Shown in pieces: positions 53,001-63,976 of a stretch of 64,000 nt of DNA. Below the pieces are notes generated by a model. The model saw nothing but the letters and a program-made list of their open reading frames with translations, was not told the DNA's origin and searched no databases. The stretch's first letter is position 1. Each line of letters opens with the position of its first letter. Position numbers and translations under genes: made by a program. The DNA is from Mytilisepta virgata (Eukaryota; Mollusca; Bivalvia; Mytilida; Mytilidae), in the NCBI GenBank assembly GCA_028015205.1, contig CM051514.1:49988150-50052149 (forward strand), read 5' to 3'.

Positions 53001-56000
53001 TACAAATGTATTCCACTTTCTTTAAGTTTGGTACAACTGCTGGTGGTAAGGACATTATTATATTAAGAAGCTTGTACAAATGTATTCCACTTTCTTTAAG
53101 TTTGGTACAACTGCTGGTGGTAAGAACATTATTATATTAAGAAGCTTGTACAAATGTTCTCCACTTTCTTTAAGTTTATTACAACTGCTGATGGTAAGGA
53201 CATTATTATATTAAGAAGCTTGTACAAATGTATTCCACTTTCTTTAAGTTTGTTACAACTGCTGATGGTAAGAACATTATTATATTAAGAAGTTTGTTCA
53301 AATGTATTCCACTTTCTTTAAGTTTGTTACTACTGCTGGTGGTAAGGACATTATTATATTAAAAAGCTTGTACAAATGTTCTCCACTTTCTTTAAGTTTA
53401 TTACAACTGCTGGTGGTAAGAACATTATTATATTAAGAAGATTGTACAAATGTATTCCACTTTCTTTAAGTTTGTTACAACTGCTGATGGTAAGAACATT
53501 ATTATATTAAGAAGCTTGTACAAATGTATTCCACTTTCTTTAAGTTTGTTACAACTGCTGATGGTAAGAACATTATTATATTAAGAAGTTTGTTCAAATG
53601 TATTCCACTTTCTTTAAGTTTGTTACTACTGCTGGTGGTAAGAACATTATTATATTAAGAAGCTTGTACAAATGTTCTCCACTTTCTTTAAGTTTATTAC
53701 AACTGCTGATGGTAAGGACATTATTATATTAAGAAGATTGTACAAATGTATTCCTTTTTCTTTAAGTTTGTTACAACTGCTGATGGTAAGAACATTATTA
53801 TATTAAGAAGTTTGTTCAAATGTATTCCACTTTCTTTAAGTTTGTTACTACTGCTGGTGGTAAGGACATTATTATATTAAGAAGCTTGTACAAATGTATT
53901 CCACTTTCTTTAAGTTTGTTACACTGCTGATGGTAAGAACATTATTATATTAAGAAGCTTGTACAAATGTATTCCACTTTCTTTAAGTTTGGTACAACTG
54001 CTGGTGGTAAGGACATTATTATATTAAGAAGCTTGTACAAATGTATTCCACTTTCTTTAAGTTTATTACAACTGCTGATGGTAAGGACATTATTATATTA
54101 AGAAGCTTGTACAAAAGTATTCCACTTTCTTTAAGTTTGTTACTACTGCTGGTGGTAAGGACATTATTATATTAAGAAGCTTGTACAAATGTATTCCACT
54201 TTCTTTAAGTTTGTTACACTGCTGATGGTAAGAACATTATTATATTAAGAAGCTTGTACAAATGTATTCCACTTTCTTTAAGTTTGGTACAACTGCTGGT
54301 GGTAAGGACATTATTATATTAAGAAGCTTGTACAAATGTATTCCACTTTCTTTAAGTTTATTACAACTGCTGATGGTAAGGACATTATTATATTAAGAAG
54401 CTTGTACAAAAGTATTCCACTTTCTTTAAGTTTGTTACACTGCTGATGGTAAGAACATTATTATATTAAGAAGCTTGTACAAATGTTTCCACTTTCTTTA
54501 AGTTTATTACAACTGCTTGTGGTAAGAACATTATTATATTAAGAAGCTTGTACAAATGTATTCCACTTTCTTTAAGTTTGGTACAACTGCTGGTGGTAAG
54601 GACATTATTATATTAAGAAGCTTGTACAAATGTATTCCACTTTCTTTAAGTTTATTACAACTGCTGATGGTAAGGACATTATTATATTAAGAAGCTTGTA
54701 CAAATGTATTCCACTTTCTTTAAGTTTGGTACAACTGTTGGTGGTAAGGACATTGTTATATTAAGAAGCTTGTACAAATGTATTCCACTTTCTTTAAGTT
54801 TGTTACACTGCTGATGGTAAGAACATTATTATATTAAGAAGCTTGTACAAATGTTTCCACTTTCTTTAAGTTTGGTACAACTGCTGATGGTAAGGACATT
54901 ATTATATTAAGAAGCTTGTACAAATGTATTCCACTTTCTTTAAGTTTGTTACACTGCTGATGGTAAGAACATTATTATATTAAGAAGCTTGTACAAATGT
55001 TTCCACTTTCTTTAAGTTTGGTACAACTGCTGATGGTAAGGACATTATTATATTAAGAAGCTTGTACAAATGTATTCCACTTTCTTTAAGTTTATTACAA
55101 CTGCTGATGGTAAGGACATTATTATATTAAGAAGCTTGTACAAATGTATTCCACTTTCTTTAAGTTTGGTACAACTGCTGGTGGTAAGGACATTATTATA
55201 TTAAGAAGCTTGTACAAATGTATTCCACTTTCTTTAAGTTTATTACAACTGCTGATGGTAAGGACATTATTATATTAAGAAGCTTGTACAAATGTATTCC
55301 ACTTTCTTTAAGTTTATTACAACTGCTGATGGTAAGGACATTATTATATTAAGAAGCTTGTACAAATGTATTCCACTTTCTTTAAGTTTGGTACAACTGC
55401 TGGTGGTAAGAACATTATTATATTAAGAAGCTCGTACAAATGTTCTCCACTTTCTTTAAGTTTGTTACAACTGCTGATGGTAAGAACATTATTATATTAA
55501 GAAGCTTGTACAAATGTATTCCACTTTCTTTAAGTTTGGTACAACTGCTGATGGTAAGGACATTATTATATTAAGAAGCTTGTACAAATGTATTCCACTT
55601 TCTTTAAGTTTGGTACAACTGCTGATGGTAAGAACATTATTATATTAAGAAGCTTGTACAAATGTATTCCACTTTCTTTAAGTTTGTTACAACTGCTGAT
55701 GGTAAGAACATTATAAGGTGATTTGTTTGTCTGTGGGGAATTCTAAGTCACAGAATAAAAAATATGTGCCAGTTTCAATTAGAATGGCTCAAATAAGACA
55801 AGAATATTGATGGGATCAATTTTAACGCGTAAACAGACTGCAGGAACTGTGTGGTTACCAACCTTTACGAAGCACGGGCTTGGTTTACTTGTATTTGTGG
55901 ATTTTGTGTCAAGAATTAATCCGCTTATCTTGTATTACCTTATTTTATACTCCTATTAAAGGAATACAACGTGCATTTGATGAACAAAAGTTTGCCAGTC

Positions 56001-59000
56001 TGATGGGTCTAGAAGGAGGACATTCTATAAACAGCAGCTTGGCAACTCTAAGAATGTTTTATGACCTTGGAATACGATATATGACCTTGACCCATAACTG
56101 TAACCCTCCTTGGTAAGTTGTCTTTATCATTTTTATCCTGTAAGAAATGGGGACCAAAAATAACAATTTTCACTAAACTACCAATAATAAATTTACAACA
56201 AACAAGATGTAATGTATATTTTTAAAAACTTAACTTTTGCTTTTCAAATTCAGTAGCATATATTGTCTTCTTCCTTTCAAATGCCCAATGCTATCGAAGA
56301 AGACGGCTCCAAAATCACAGACAACTATTTGATTCTTTAGTCAAATAATACCTTCTTTTTTTGGCTATGCAGGGAATGTCAAGTAGAACCTCTCTATTTG
56401 TTATATTAACTATAGGGCTGACAGTCAGATAGTGGATAGAAATGCTTCACTACCAAGACACAATGGACTAACAAAGTTTGGAAAGGTATTTTGAATATCG
56501 CAGAAAACTATCCAAGTATTTACTTTGAACAATATATATTTATGCAAGAGTTTTTTTAATTTCTTTTTTTTTCCTTGAAGGAAATTTCTTTTTAATTCAA
56601 TTGTGATATGATTATGAATGCTACCATTCAATAAAAAAAAGATATATTCTACTTACATGTTCCTAAATATTTATTTAGTGAAGATTTTACACCTGGGAAT
56701 CATCTTGGAGAAGACAAAGAAAATGTTTTACTAGTTGCGATACACATACGTCTAAGATTTAACTTGTCATCGGAACTCTTTTATGCCAAAAAAATATTTT
56801 ACTTAATATGAAGTAACTTTTGAATACCCAGATTGTCGTTAAGGAGATGAACAGGTTAGGAATGTTGGTGGATCTTGCTCATGTATCAAAGAAAACCATG
56901 ATGGATGCCTTAGATGTATCCAGAGCACCTGTTATTTTTAGTCACAGTTCAGCCTTTAGTTTGTGTAATGCCACCAGGAATGTACCAGATAATGTTCTCA
57001 TGATGACAGTCAGTATTTCTTTTTACGAGACAGTGTTTTTGTTACCCAGAATTTACCTCCGAATACAGGCTGTTTCCCATACCAGAACAATATCAAAATC
57101 ATGCAAAATTCCCAAAAATTACAGTTTATAGACGTTTTGGTTCCCAAAATGCCCAATTTTCTTCCCAAAACCTTCTGGAGGGGGCACCTTTGAAAAAGGG
57201 TAACAAAATCACTGACCAGATTCTAAATATGATGAACAAAGAACATACATGTAATAAGAGCAATTCGACAACTCATCTTACCTAGACGGAGCAAAATCTG
57301 ATTTACAGTCAAACCTGTGTATAAACGGCACCCATGGGTCGATATAAAAGTGCCCTTTATGAGCAGGGACCCTCTATACAGAGGTTTATTTTACAATCTT
57401 TGTTCTTAACAGGAATATTTTTACAGTGCCCTTTATAGACAAGGATTTGTTTTATAGAGGTGCACTTTAAAGCAGTTTTAACTGTATATAAAAATTTCAA
57501 AGTTTTCCATTGCAACAAAGATGACAGCGAATTTACATGTAAACAACGGTATGCGTTATAAGGAAACGACAATGTTGATGATGATAATTTAGATTTCTGG
57601 GATTTTACTTATTCGTGAGTTAAAATCTTAAACGCTTAGTAACAAGAATGCACTATTGGGGTTTCAAAAATAAGTGAAAAGACATCATGATAAATTTTAC
57701 GACGATCTCTTTTTGCTGTTATTTTCAGAGAGACAATGGTGGAATAGTTATGGTCAATTTTTATCCATATTTCATAAGTTGCAGTGAAGATGCAAGAATT
57801 TCCCAAATTGCAGGTAAATTATGTCTGTGGAGTTAGTCAAGACAAAAGCTGTTAAACAAACCGTGCATATACTTTGACACTATAAACATGTAAACAAAAA
57901 ATAGATAACAAACAGCCAATGTAATAAGATTAAAAACAAGCTAACCGCTTATATTGGCTTACTAGAACTGCAAAAAAATTGTTAGAAGGTACATACTTTA
58001 GATAATAGGGTCGGTATGTGCTCGTTTTAACACTTAAACCAACTAGGGCTCTCATATAGGAATATGGATTGAATCAAAAAGTTCCCTTTTTATTAGCTCA
58101 CCTGACCCGAAGGGTCAAATGAGCTTTTCTCATCACTTGGCGTCCGTCGTCCGTCGTCGCCCGTCGTCCGTCGTCGTCGTCCGTCGTCCGTCGTCCGTTA
58201 ACTTTTACAAAAATCTTCTCCTCTGAAACTACTGGGCCAAATTGAACCAAACTTGGCCACAAGCATCATTAGGGTATCTAGTTTAAAAAATATGTCCGAT
58301 GACCCCGCTTGCCAACCAACATGGCCGACATGGCTAAAAATAGAAATGCAGTTTTTGTCTTATATCTCAAAAACTAAAGCAATTAGAGCAAAACTGACAT
58401 GATGTAAAAATGTTCATCAGGTCAAGATCTACCTGTCATGAAATTTTCAAACGAATCGGTCAACCCTTTGTTGGGTTATTGCCCCTGAATTGTTAATTTT
58501 TAGGAAATTTTGCAGTTTTAGGTTATTATCTTGAATATTATTATAGATAAAGACAAATTGTAAACAGCAAAAATGTTCAACAAAGTAAGATGTACAAATA
58601 AGTCAACATGACCAAAATCATTGATTGACCCCTTATAGGAGTTTTTGCCCTTTAAAGACGGCATCCAGAATATACTTTCCTTTAAAGATCTTTTCCTCTC
58701 AAACCACTGGGCCAATTGAGACCAAACTTTGGTGGAATGATCCTTGGATGCCCCCCTTCCAAAAGTATGTCTGGCATCCCCGACTTTTAACCGAGATGGC
58801 TGCTGTTACTAACAGAAAAAAAAGGGGGTGACTTTCAAAAATCTTATATGAAACTACAAGTCCAGTTGGAACCAAAGTTGGCAGTAATAGTTCTTAGGAG
58901 GTTCTCTTTCAGAAATATGTCCATTGACCCGGACTGTTAACCAAGATGGCCGCCACAGCCGAACTAAGTTTAACATAGGGCCCTATGGGAAAATTCATTG

Positions 59001-62000
59001 AAGATCTTCTTGTCTGAAACCACTTGACATATTGGAGCCAGACTTGGCGGCATTGGTACTTAGGAGGTCCTTTTTCAGAAATGTGTCCGATTTCGTGGAC
59101 TGTGAACCAAGATGGCCGCCACAGCAGAACTTAGTTTAACATAGGACCCTATGGGAAATTCACTCAAAAATCTTCTTGTCTGAAACCACTAAGCCAATAA
59201 GAATTAGATTTGGAAGCAATGGTCCTTACATGGTCCTCTTTCATAATTTTGTGCGATGACCCAGACTGTCAACCAAGATGGCCGCCACACCCGAACTTAG
59301 TTTAACATAGGGCCCTATGGAAAAATTCATTGAAAAATCTTCTTATCTGAAACCTCTTGACATATTGGAGCCAGATTTGGCAGCATTGGTCCTTAGGAGG
59401 TCCTTTTTCAGAAATATGTTTGATTTCGTGGACTGTGAACCAAGATGGCTGCCACAGCAGAACTTAGTTTAACACAGGACCCTATGGGAAATTCACTCAA
59501 AAAACTTCTCGTCTGAAACCACTAAGCCAGTTAGAATTAGACTTGGCAGCAATGCTCCTTAGATGGTCCTCTTTCAGAATTTTGAGCGATGACCCAGACT
59601 GTCAACCAAGATGGCCACCACACCCAAACTTAGTTTAACATAGGGCCCTATGGAAAAATTCATTGAAAAATCTTCTTGTCTGAAACCGCTTGACATATTG
59701 GAGCCAAACTTGGCAGCATTGGTCCTCAGGAGGTCCTCTTTCAGAAATATGTCCGATTACCCGGATTGTCAACCAAGATGGCTGCCACACCGAACTTTGT
59801 TAAATATTGGACTCGGAAAGTTCATTTAAAAATCTTCTTGTCTGAAACCGCTTAGCCAGTTGGAACAAGACTTAGCAGAAATGGCCCTTATATGGTTCTC
59901 TTTTAGAAATGTATCCGTTGACCTCGACTAAACCAAGATGACTGCCACAGCTGAAATTAGTTTAACATAGAATCCTATAGAAAAACAAGCCAAATTGACT
60001 GCAACACTTAAATATTTAGGTCTTCTCAAGGTGAAAAGTTAAATCCAGGTGAGCGATACAGGCTCTTGAGAGCCTCTAGTTTTGAAAGGTTAACCTTGGG
60101 GCAATAATACCAACTACATGACATGTTATAGGATGCGTTTTCGAGGAAAGAGCCAAACTTATACACATCCCATATTAATTTAACTGTTCAATATTACATT
60201 CGACATGGATTGTCTTGCCAACTGTTCAAGTTTTTTTTATTTTTCTTATGCATTTATGGTACAGAATCATTCACACACATTCTGAATATAATTTTCCAGA
60301 TCATATAGAATATATAAAGAATAAAATTGGAATAGACCATGTTGGAATTGGTGGAGACTTTGATGGAATAGAAATGTAACTTAATTTTAACATATTTTAA
60401 CTTCATAAGTTATAATTCGCATTTTACAGGAAGAATATCGCATTTAAATTTGTAATGTGTTAGCAAACTTTAAAAATGCTAAGTCTGTTGGTTCTCCGAA
60501 AAGTAACAAATAAAAAACAGCGTAATATGAAATAAGTATTATTTATACCATGGCTTTCAAGAGTTTACATGTTTAAGGAAACGAGCGCTTGCGCGAGTTT
60601 CTTTAAATATGTTAACTAGTAAACCATGGAATAAATGACTTGTAACGGAAATGAAACTAATTTACATGTTTCTTTTTCATGGCTAATTTTGGTCCCTTTT
60701 AAATTTCCTTTATCTCTGCAATGACAATAAATTCACACAAAAATTCCTGGAGTAACTTTTATTGTATTTCTTATGACAATGACCATCACCTTTGAACTTT
60801 CAAATAGTCATTGAGGTGACAGTTATTTTCAGTGTCTTGTTAATTTGTATTTTCATTGAATCCATAAGAAGGCAAAATTCAAAATGCTGTAAGTTTTCAT
60901 TGGCTCAAGTAAGTAACATTCAGTCGTTTGTTGGCTTTGTGGAGGTGGAGCTTCAGCTGTAGTATAACATCTTGTCCGTATTATACCATAGCTTAAGACC
61001 ACCCATTCTGTATATATATAATACAATAAATTTCTGAGAACAAACCTGGAATTATGGTATAATATTAAGATCTGCATATTTATACCGTGCTTTTGTACAT
61101 TCACCAGAAATAAACACATTATTTTCGAAAAATATCAAAGAAAATTCAGTCATTAATGTTACAAAATATATTTGTGCTTTATTGGTTATTGTCTTTAAAT
61201 GATAGAATATATATATAATGAATATTCCAGCAAAGAAAATGTACTATTAATGCTGTCTGTCATCTTAAAGTCACAGTAAATTCTTTAAAACATGGAAAGC
61301 TGCAAGGCCATTCCTCAAAAACCTACACACAAATGAAACAAGCAGAGAAATCTAACAAGAATTGTCATGGTTTGCCTGACGATCTCACAATACATGTCTA
61401 TGGGAAATCATAAAAGAGATTAATAGGTTCTTTACACGACCGGAAAATCTTCAACGAGTTTTTAAAATTCGCGTCTGCAGCGAAATTGGGGCAAAGACGC
61501 TGAATTTTTAAAAACCATTTGAAAATTTTCCAGTTCTTCACTTTTGAACGAGTAGGTATATATGTCTTCCGTAAATACTCGATGATTTTTAGGTTTCCTG
61601 TACTTAGATAAATTCATTGAGCACAGTCGACGTTTCGCCTGATTGGTCAAAAGGTATGACAAAAGAAACCGGTGAGAGATCGATGCACGTGTACGGAAGA
61701 AATAAATTATGACGCAGCATATCTATAATACTAAATTTACGAATTAGCCGAATAGGCGGCAAAATGTGTGGTTTAAAATAAACGATGTATGGTTCAGATT
61801 ATAAAGGTTATTATCGGATTTGACAATCTGCATTTATAAATTTAAACTGCAGTTTTATTTATGTGCAAATGGAATTTTTATGCACTTTTCCGATATGAAT
61901 TCTCCTAACATATCCTAAAAAAGGTTCTCGAATGCACCATTTTAACACATTGATTTAAATAAATAGGTATGCACATATTTTAAATGTCTTTCTGTTTGAA

Positions 62001-63976
62001 ATCACGGAAAAAGAATAAAACAAATTAAAAACATTCTCCTTCGAGTGGGATGTTTCCGGTTCATGGATTGTTGTTTCCGCTTCATGGATTGTTTTTCTAC
62101 CATAACCAATTTCTCCTAACTGTAAAGGTTATGAACTTTGAAGATTATGAAGAAGTAAGGTAAAGTTCAGAGGAATTCCTAACTGTTTTTTGGATTGCTC
62201 GGATGTTTGCCTTGCACAAAGTGATAAAACCAACCATTAACTATTTTCACATTGATGTGTCTAAATATATCTCTACCATACAATTCTCTGTAAGCCCTAG
62301 ATAAAAATATTTTTAACAAATGGTCATCTTTATCATTAACGGCGAAATTTATCTCGGACATCTTTGATAAATATAAACGTGGACAGCACACGCAGCCGCA
62401 CACTAAAAATGCTTTTATCGTCTGATTATTGGATATATTTGTGAATTAAGCCTCATTTGCCCTGCCCATGATGGCAATGGAACAATTGGAACAATTATTT
62501 TCCAAAAATTTGCTCTACCAAACTCACGGCATCTTTTGAAAAATTCATCCGCCACTAAGGAAATGTTTACTTTCATATTTATTCTGAAGGAAAAAGGTAA
62601 TGCACTATGAAATGTGTATTACATGAACTTTTCATCAAGTTCCAGTTCAGAATTAATTTTAACAATAAAAATATTGACAATTTACGTGGTTGTGTTTTCG
62701 TCATAGATGTTGACTTTGATGGAACCTTAAGGTCCATTTTGGTAATTCTACGTGGCATACAGTCTACTTCATCAGTGGATACATCTTCGGTAGTAACGAA
62801 CAGCCGCATATGACAATTGGGTCGCGTTGACCTACATTTCACGCTTCATTGACTTTGGTTAAAGTTTGCATTAACATCCATTTCTGGAATACCACATCAT
62901 ATATAGACATGAAACTATCAGTTGATACCACCTACTTGACAAGAAAGTTTACGGGAAGCCAACCACAACATCCATATTGAGTTCCTGTTCCATGAATAAC
63001 ATGGCCGCAACAACTTTTTATAGTCAATATGGCCACCATAAAAAAATGGTTATCTTCCCGCGCCCGCGCGGGTTCAATGTCTAGTAAAGATATAAATTTA
63101 GCAGGAAAGAACTTTATAGTTTTTTCTAGATAAAAAGTTTGACTGTTTTTCATTGTTATTCTGTATATTTATCAACCAACAGACTTTCATCATTTTTCAG
63201 TTCAATTAACGTGCCTATTATTATCGTATTTCCCCATGCCTATATCGACCTGCTGAGGCCTTCATAATTTCCCGTATTTCGGCACTGTGACGTCGTAAAG
63301 AGTTGACCCTAATATATCAGCGACGTCATAATGTTTGACCCAACGTTGACCCGAATATATCAGGAAAACATCCAGTTATAGGCAGATGGTCATTGAAAAG
63401 TAAGAAATTCCATTAAGATTGCTAGTTAACAATACGATAAATTTATCATCAAGTTTTCTTCAAACAAATATTGTAAAATATAAGCCGCTCGACACAATAT
63501 GAAGCCTTTTAGCTCGTTCGCTACGCTCACTCGCCGAAAAAGTTTCACATTGTGTCTCGCGGCTGATATTTTACGATATACGTTTGCAGAAAACCTGATA
63601 ATATGTACATATAATTATAATTTTAATTTACAGTGTACCTAAAGGATTAGAAGATGTATCCAAGTATCCGTACTTATTTGCAGAATTAGTTAAGAGAAAT
63701 TGGACTGAGGAAGACCTTGGAAAGCTTGCCGGATTGAATATTATCAGGGTCTTCAAGAGAGTGGAGGAGGTAATTCTATCTTTACACAACTTATGAGTCG
63801 TAAATGAATGAAATGTGCTCATCTTGTGCATCAAAACTGGTACCATAATATTATCTTTTTATGTAAATCAGAATGGTATTTACTTCTGTCAAAATACCAA
63901 TCCAAATTTGAACCAATCACATCCTTTCAATTAACAGACAAATCTAGAAAAGGATAAGATTCTGCAATGGTCATGA
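46729..63976 (+). CDS. Membrane dipeptidase (DPEP family), complete, 10 coding exons
   Basis: Zinc metallopeptidase (peptidase family M19) that hydrolyses dipeptides, and in vertebrates cystinyl-bis-glycine and leukotriene D4, at the cell surface. Coding exons: 46729-47021, 50132-50285, 51804-51936, 55962-56112, 56416-56485, 56832-57008, 57729-57813, 60300-60375, 63634-63769, 63938-63976. All phases join to 437 residues. Zinc and active-site residues are present: H99 and D101 in GHNDL, E211 in LEGGHS, H284 in DLAHVS, H305 in FSHSSA, D374 in GGDFDG. Residues 14-37 form one membrane helix after a basic start (type II anchor). Vertebrate DPEPs instead use a cleaved signal peptide and a GPI tail; here the chain ends soon after [10 protein letters not shown] without a hydrophobic tail. 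Introns 1, 3, 7 and 8 carry Helitrons, arrays and a large repeat element. Confidence 0.95.
47117..47304 (+). repeat. Left flank of Helitron B: left half of a duplicated 218-bp segment
   Basis: This sequence plus 49196-49222 forms one continuous copy of the segment found uninterrupted at 50570-50787. The two sides meet at TATCTAA|TATTAG, where Helitron B is inserted. Confidence 0.9.
47808..48158 (+). pseudogene. Gene-like block in Helitron B with acceptor-like start, unknown protein
   Basis: Preceded by an excellent acceptor (TTTTTCCTTCAG) and open for 116 codons to [90 protein letters not shown]. This is the only copy of the three whose frame is unbroken here. It looks like a captured terminal exon. 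No ATG start; not shown to be expressed; family not recognised. Confidence 0.5.
48111..49106. repeat. 498-bp tandem duplication inside Helitron B
   Basis: Two near-identical copies begin GCTTACAGGGAATTGTATGG at 48111 and 48609. The junction is CCGATAA|GGCTTAC. They differ mainly by one base in an A run, so the duplication is recent or homogenised. Confidence 0.93.
49223..50131. other. Dipeptidase intron 1, right part
   Basis: AT-rich. A 68-codon open frame at 49367-49573 and one at 49918-50130 have no recognisable motif and no codon pattern that persuades me; probably chance. Confidence 0.4.
50132..50285 (+). CDS. Dipeptidase exon 2 (HxD zinc ligands)
   Basis: Acceptor GTTTTAAG, donor CAG|GTACTT. 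Encodes [20 protein letters not shown], a NYT glycosylation sequon, and [14 protein letters not shown]. Confidence 0.93.
50570..50787 (+). repeat. Empty-site paralogue of the Helitron B insertion
   Basis: 218 bp nearly identical to 47117-47304 joined to 49196-49222, from TTGTATTGCACATGGTAG to TTAGTATCTTTGGATTG, but continuous through TATCTAATATTAG (junction 50758/50759). It shows the pre-insertion state: an A|T site with no duplicated bases. Confidence 0.92.
51305..51803 (+). repeat. ~133-bp tandem array carrying copies of dipeptidase exon 3's 5' edge
   Basis: Units start at about 51309, 51441, 51577 and 51710 (GAGGAGGGACAGATTTTGTT). Each of the first three ends with a copy of the exon 3 acceptor and start: CTTACAG, then a TTTTGGTCTATAT-like run and GTATCCTGCACCACACAAC. 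The fourth runs into the real exon at 51804. After the CACACAAC block the copies diverge into GCTCGCTCGAGG instead of GCTGTCCAACG. Confidence 0.88.
51804..51936 (+). CDS. Dipeptidase exon 3
   Basis: Acceptor CTTACAG, donor GATG|GTAAGA. Encodes [20 protein letters not shown] and [16 protein letters not shown], the counterpart of the FWSxYxPCxTQxxxAVxxTLEQxD segment of DPEPs. Only this acceptor-donor combination keeps the DPEP frame; the flanking arrays hold partial copies of its two ends. Confidence 0.92.
51937..55711 (+). repeat. 74-bp minisatellite, about 51 copies, each carrying exon 3's 3' edge and donor
   Basis: Unit: intronic GTAAGAACATTATTATATTA followed by exon-like AGAAGCTTGTACAAATG, TATTCCACTTTCTTTAAG and TTTGTTACAACTGCTGATG, then the next GTAAG. 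Spacing is 74 bp (GCTTGT at 51961, 52035, 52109), sometimes 73. Every unit keeps a strong 5' splice site, GTAAGA or GTAAGG. Since 74 is not divisible by three, the frame shifts each unit and reads into TAA within about one unit. Confidence 0.95.
55962..56112 (+). CDS. Dipeptidase exon 4 (catalytic Glu)
   Basis: Acceptor ATTAAAG, donor TG|GTAAGT. Encodes [20 protein letters not shown] and [16 protein letters not shown]. Confidence 0.95.
56416..56485 (+). CDS. Dipeptidase exon 5
   Basis: Acceptor ACTATAG, donor AAG|GTATTT. Completes PPW then ADSQIVDRN...HNGLTKFGK. Confidence 0.9.
56832..57008 (+). CDS. Dipeptidase exon 6 (two zinc histidines)
   Basis: Acceptor ACCCAG, donor ACA|GTCAGT, 59 codons. 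Encodes [36 protein letters not shown] and [14 protein letters not shown]. Confidence 0.95.
57306..57484. mobile_element. TA-flanked MITE, second member (intact, 179 bp)
   Basis: Ends CAGTCAAACCTGTG and AGCAGTTTTAACTG between TA at 57304-57305 and 57485-57486, with GTGCCCTTTATA-type blocks inside. Same family as the outer element at 26190-26745. Confidence 0.68.
57729..57813 (+). CDS. Dipeptidase exon 7
   Basis: Acceptor TTTTCAG, donor G|GTAAAT. Encodes [17 protein letters not shown] and [11 protein letters not shown]. Confidence 0.93.
58092..60081 (+). mobile_element. TAGCTCACCTG element, copy 2 (fuller copy)
   Basis: Starts TTAGCTCACCTGACCCGAAG then GGTCAAATGAGC, followed by a GTCCGTCGTC microsatellite (58141-58198). 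It then matches 34846-36578 block by block, with one or more extra ~160-bp internal units, and ends at the same GAGAGCCTCTAGTT. The termini are partly inverted (AGCTCACCTG / CAGGTGAGC). Lies in dipeptidase intron 7, same orientation as the gene. Confidence 0.88.
60300..60375 (+). CDS. Dipeptidase exon 8 (GGDFDG)
   Basis: Acceptor TTTCCAG, donor AT|GTAACT. Encodes [20 protein letters not shown] then DGIE, including the active-site aspartate. Confidence 0.95.
60538..60638. repeat. Imperfect fold-back hairpin
   Basis: ATTTATACCATGGCTTTCAA...GTTTAAGGAAACGAG pairs, with mismatches, with the region to ACTAGTAAACCATGGAATAA, around a GCGCTTGCGC apex. Layout like 3111-3234 and 63461-63588. Confidence 0.6.
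60640..61721. other. Dipeptidase intron 8, left part
   Basis: AT-rich; no gene or clear repeat seen. A short imperfect palindrome around 61440-61530 (AAAATCTTCAACGAGTTTTT / AAAAACCATTTGAAAATTTT) has the same fold-back flavour as the neighbours. Confidence 0.4.
62179..62545 (-). pseudogene. Gene-like block in Helitron C, frameshifted
   Basis: [32 protein letters not shown] and [12 protein letters not shown] are readable, then the sequence runs on past the stop used in copy B. The upstream DEFFKRC part is in another frame. Same unknown protein as in copies A and B. Confidence 0.45.
62579..62842 (-). pseudogene. Second gene-like block in Helitron C
   Basis: Open frame with [20 protein letters not shown] and [10 protein letters not shown], also readable in copy B (47580-47700). 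A donor-like CCAC|GTAAAT ends the conserved part. Its phase does not match the acceptor-led block, so the two do not join cleanly as they stand. Confidence 0.4.
63461..63588. repeat. Fold-back hairpin, ~42-bp arms
   Basis: AATATTGTAAAATATAAGCC then GCTCGACACAAT pairs with ATTGTGTCTCGCGGC then TGATATTTTACGATAT. The apex holds GCTCGTTCGCTACGCTCACT. Close to the exon 9 acceptor of the dipeptidase. Confidence 0.75.
63634..63769 (+). CDS. Dipeptidase exon 9
   Basis: Acceptor TTTACAG, donor GAG|GTAATT. Encodes [40 protein letters not shown] and KRVEE, the conserved DPEP C-terminal helices. Confidence 0.95.
63938..63976 (+). CDS. Dipeptidase exon 10 (terminal, 12 codons)
   Basis: Acceptor TTAACAG at 63936-63937, then [12 protein letters not shown] and TGA at 63974-63976. 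TNLE fits the SNL-type start of the DPEP tail, so this is a real exon, but it stops before any GPI-attachment signal. Alternative 3' exons beyond the window are possible. Confidence 0.75.
   Translation, partial: TNLEKDKILQWS

Larger units (their letters stand above)
61722..63084 (+). mobile_element. Non-autonomous Helitron, copy C
   Basis: Starts TCTATAATACTAAATTTACG after A and ends hairpin CCCGCGCCCGCGCGGG, TTCAATGT, CTAG before T. 1363 bp, same orientation as copy A and opposite to B. Carries the gene-like blocks on its minus strand, with a one-base loss near 62445 relative to copy B. Confidence 0.88.

Noticed and set aside
51937..55711. CRISPR-like array of regular repeats
   Set aside because: Units are contiguous with no unique spacers, and the sequence is the duplicated edge of a eukaryotic exon.
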